From the NCBI GenBank assembly GCA_039193455.1, contig JBCCWO010000003.1, forward strand, positions 224,340 through 288,339: DNA of 64,000 nt, in the 5' to 3' direction. The translations under genes and the position numbers were made by a program. A model generated the notes under the pieces. That model saw only the letters and a program-made list of their open reading frames with translations, ran no database searches and was not told where the DNA came from. This DNA comes from JBCBGF01 sp039193455. Lineage in GTDB: Bacteria > Pseudomonadota > Alphaproteobacteria > Rhodobacterales > Rhodobacteraceae. Positions 61,887 to 64,000 of the stretch are shown here, piece after piece (position 1 is the stretch's first letter; the number at the start of each line of letters is the position of its first letter).

Positions 61887-62603
61887 TCAGGCTGCAGGAA
61901 CGGTGTAGCCGCAGGTCTGAACGTGAGCGAACAGCGCATGTGGGTCGCCGGAATGCAGGATCCGCCCGTCGCGCATGATATGTGCGCGGTCGGCTCTCAC
62001 ATGGTTCAGCACCAGGCCGGTATGGGTGATGACGAGGCCGGAACAGGCCCGCCCGTGCTGGTCCGGTGCGCGAACAATGCGGTCAATGGCATCGCCGACC
62101 GCAATGACATGCTCCAAATCGACACCGCTTTCGGGTTCGTCGAAGAGCAATAGGCGCGGGTCTTGCAGAATGAGTTTCAGGACCTCCCACCGTTTGATCT
62201 CGCCGCCAGAAAAACCGACATTCATATCGCGGCCCAGAAAACTGGTTAGGTCGAGCGCAGCGGCCTCGGCCTCCAACCGCCCATCGGCGCCGAGCGCCTC
62301 GGCAAAGCTGCGGACAGAGACACCTTCAAGGCTGGGCGGGCGCTGGTAAGCAAGGCCCACGCCTAAGTGCGCGCGATCACAGAGGTCCATTTCTTGGATC
62401 GGCTGACCGCCGACGAGGATCGCACCCTCGACAACCTCATATGGCGGCAGGCCCATAATCGTGGCCAAAAGGCTAGATTTGCCGGACCCGTTAGGGCCGA
62501 GCAGCACGTGCAATTCACCTTCGGGAAGGGTCAGGTCGATCCCGTCCAATATCGTCTTGCCGTCAATTGCCACAGTGAGGTTTTGTATCTCCAACATCGG
62601 CAC
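61887..62603 (-). CDS. SufC-like ABC ATPase
   Basis: A 238-residue ATPase with Walker A LLGPNGSGKSSLLATI, Q-loop LAYQRPPSLEGVS, signature FSGGEIKRWEV, Walker B LLLFDEPESGVD and H-loop LVITHTGLVL, matching SufC. It powers the SufB-like partner 33 bases downstream. Likely transcribed from the region 62604-62765. Confidence 0.88.
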   Translation of the reverse strand: MPMLEIQNLTVAIDGKTILDGIDLTLPEGELHVLLGPNGSGKSSLLATIMGLPPYEVVEGAILVGGQPIQEMDLCDRAHLGVGLAYQRPPSLEGVSVRSFAEALGADGRLEAEAAALDLTSFLGRDMNVGFSGGEIKRWEVLKLILQDPRLLLFDEPESGVDLEHVIAVGDAIDRIVRAPDQHGRACSGLVITHTGLVLNHVRADRAHIMRDGRILHSGDPHALFAHVQTCGYTVPAA

Positions 62604-62765
62604 CTTCCTTCCCGCTAAAAACAGTAGGAATTGAGGATGGCCAATTTGACATGACCTGGATCAATTCACCTGAAATTGGCGGAGACCAGCTTCACCAGAC
62701 ATACTAAACGGCGGACGCAAAAGTTCGGCTGCTTAGCGACGGTGGTAGTGTCCGTGCTCGTGGTC

Positions 62766-62882
62766 CTACTCTTGTTCGTAGGTTTTGCTGTTGGAGGCAA
62801 ACCATCCAATCACGCGATGAAGCCCGCCAAACATGAGCCAGATCAGCAGGGCGAAGCCCACAAGACCGATAAGTGCTTCCAT
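62766..62882 (-). CDS. Small membrane protein (38 residues)
   Basis: A 38-codon frame with one membrane helix (LVGFALLIWLMFGGLHRV) and a charged tail ending SKTYEQE. GGAAGGGA lies 4-11 bases upstream. It lies upstream of the SufC-like gene and could be in the same transcript. Not in any family I recognise. Confidence 0.5.
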   Translation of the reverse strand: MEALIGLVGFALLIWLMFGGLHRVIGWFASNSKTYEQE

Positions 62883-63091
62883 GCTTTTCCCTTCCAGGAT
62901 CAAAGCCCCCGGGAATCTGTTTTCGCTGAACTTGGCAATGGTTAGCGGTCAGTCCAAGTCACGGGGCGGCCATTGATGGTGCTGTCCGTCCACGCGATAT
63001 CTTACTGCTGAAGGGCTGCTGCTGCACCGGAACCGATCAGGGAGGGCCGAAGGGTGACGTAGTTGCTTCTTCGCGTGTCCATAAATGAACA

Positions 63092-63109
63092 CCGGCCCCG
63101 AAGGGCCGG
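63092..63109. other. Strong hairpin without a T run
   Basis: CCGGCCC-CGAA-GGGCCGG forms a 7-bp GC stem with a tetraloop. The downstream sequence is CGGGCTAAAAG on plus; on minus it continues TGTTCATTTA, so the case for a terminator is weak in both directions. Confidence 0.6.
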
Positions 63110-63348
63110 CGGGCTAAAAGCCAAGGGGACAAAGTGTTTTGCCGAACACAGGCTAACAAGAGCTGTATGACGTACAAGCACTGATATTACCCTCTGTGGA
63201 CAGTCCAACGACTCATCCACAGTGATTTCTAAGTAGCTCTCAATTTGGGCGCAGAATGCTCCATAAATCAGCGGTCAACGTGGATAAGTCGAGTTGTTAT
63301 CGTTGCTCTTGGAAAACGAAAAGTAGGGTCAGCAAGGAAGGTTTTTGG

Positions 63349-63678
63349 ATGGCAAGAGAGACGCAGAATCTACCGGCCTATCGGACACTTGCCGAACAGC
63401 TGTTTGGCGCTGCGGTGAAGGGTAAAGGCAACCCATACACGGCAATGAACGGCAACATGTACAGCTTCTTGTCCAAGTCTGGCCACGTGTGTTTGCGCAT
63501 GGCTGAACCTGATCGCGCAAGATTCGCGGAAATTTTCGGGACTGAACCCGTTGAGCAGTATGGTTCAGTAATGAAGGGCTATGTTGAAGTGCCCGACGCG
63601 CTTCTTGCTGACCCGGACAGACTTCAGGAAGCGTTCGCGGTCTGTCTCAAATATGCGAAGTCTCTCAAGCCAAAGTGA
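63349..63678 (+). CDS. TfoX/Sxy N-terminal-like protein
   Basis: A 109-residue protein with GNPYTAMNGNMYSFLSKSGH and LRMAEPDRARFAEIF, resembling the N-terminal domain of TfoX/Sxy-type or DUF-type relatives. Its role is unknown. A purine stretch (AAGGAAGG) upstream of the ATG at 63349 supports this start. It is convergent with the acetyltransferase fragment. Confidence 0.7.
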   Translation: MARETQNLPAYRTLAEQLFGAAVKGKGNPYTAMNGNMYSFLSKSGHVCLRMAEPDRARFAEIFGTEPVEQYGSVMKGYVEVPDALLADPDRLQEAFAVCLKYAKSLKPK

Positions 63679-63738
63679 CAGTGATGCCTTAACGCTTGTC
63701 GTACCCTTGCCTGGCGCTGCAAAGGACCACGGGAGAAC

Positions 63739-64000
63739 CTACAGGGACTTGGTAAGCAAGATCCAGTGTTCAGTTTCGGTTTCCCAACCATTCTTGACGC
63801 AAGGCGCCGTTGCGCGTTTCGTGTATCCCTTGCGTTCGTAGAGGCGACGCGCACCAGAGTTGTTGCTCGCCACGATGACGCTCATTTGCGGTGAGCCAGT
63901 GCTGCGCCCAATCTCATCGGCGACATCAAGCAAGAGTGAGCCAAAGCCTTTTCCGCGTTGCTCCGGATAGCTGGCCAACACGTTGACATACCAACTGTCG
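63739..64000 (-). CDS. GNAT-family acetyltransferase, cut by the window edge
   Basis: The C-terminal part of a GNAT protein: VLASYPEQRGKGFGSLLLDV (with the RGKGFG acetyl-CoA loop, motif A) and NNSGARRLYERKGYTKR. The N-terminus lies beyond position 64000. Substrate unknown. Confidence 0.85.
   Translation of the reverse strand, partial: DSWYVNVLASYPEQRGKGFGSLLLDVADEIGRSTGSPQMSVIVASNNSGARRLYERKGYTKRATAPCVKNGWETETEHWILLTKSL

Noticed and set aside
1..64000. CRISPR arrays or complete insertion sequences
   Set aside because: No regularly spaced repeats of CRISPR length were noticed and no transposase gene was found; only short repeats and gene vestiges are present.

Overview
The window looks like chromosome from a Roseobacter-type alphaproteobacterium (Rhodobacteraceae). 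The evidence is the gene content of the left flank (EF-P, a DUF6280-like protein, a pcm-tolC pair, a PopZ-like acidic protein), generally GC-rich coding sequence and familiar family variants such as an EPS-associated MarR regulator and an ECF42-type sigma factor next to a DGPF protein. This is inferred from protein families, not from a database search.

Layout. (1) 1-5.2 kb is housekeeping: efp, small conserved genes, a TolC-family outer-membrane channel and protein-L-isoaspartate methyltransferase. (2) 5.3-14.8 kb is a very GC-rich, tightly packed plus-strand surface-polysaccharide block: GT2, a GT90-GT8-like fusion, an alpha/beta hydrolase, a MOP-family flippase, a polysaccharide pyruvyl transferase and two GT4 enzymes. 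(3) 14.8-17.9 kb holds hypothetical genes and a VanZ-like protein. (4) 17.9-27.2 kb contains the most notable system, a complete-looking lasso-peptide cluster. It has a split B protein (B2 transglutaminase-like on minus; B1 RRE/PqqD-like on plus), an asparagine-synthetase-like cyclase C, a 49-residue precursor that I found between annotated-size genes (22265-22414), an HPr-kinase-like enzyme, an ABC exporter and a nucleotidyltransferase. The precursor ends in serine, which is the residue phosphorylated by such kinases in other lasso systems, so a C-terminally phosphorylated and possibly further decorated lasso peptide is predicted. (5) 27.4-46.2 kb is a second polysaccharide locus of Wzx/Wzy type: glycosyltransferases, methyltransferases, a sulfotransferase-like protein, Wzy, Wzx, MarR-type and RfaH-type regulators, the initiating sugar transferase, a PPP-family phosphatase, a Wzc-like tyrosine kinase and an O-antigen-ligase-like protein. 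The part from about 29 to 38 kb is clearly more AT-rich, with long stretches lacking genes.

(6) 46.2-49.4 kb is a mobile-element scar: XRE repressor, excisionase-like protein, tyrosine integrase, tRNA-Cys(GCA), a DUF3800 gene running tail-to-tail into another gene, and a second XRE gene with two matching operators. (7) 49.5-64 kb is a mosaic of small accessory genes: ECF42/DGPF, LysE exporter, VTT-like membrane protein, B12-binding protein, a ParD-like antitoxin without a recognisable toxin, DUF4259, and a SufC-SufB-like pair with a VOC protein. Scattered through it are vestiges of the same XRE and ParB-like genes.

The two polysaccharide blocks together provide chain initiation, glycosyl transfer, flipping, polymerisation and length control. 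The lasso cluster sits between them and shares its surroundings, so it is uncertain whether the GT and methyltransferase genes at 27.4-29.0 kb serve the polysaccharide or tailor the peptide.
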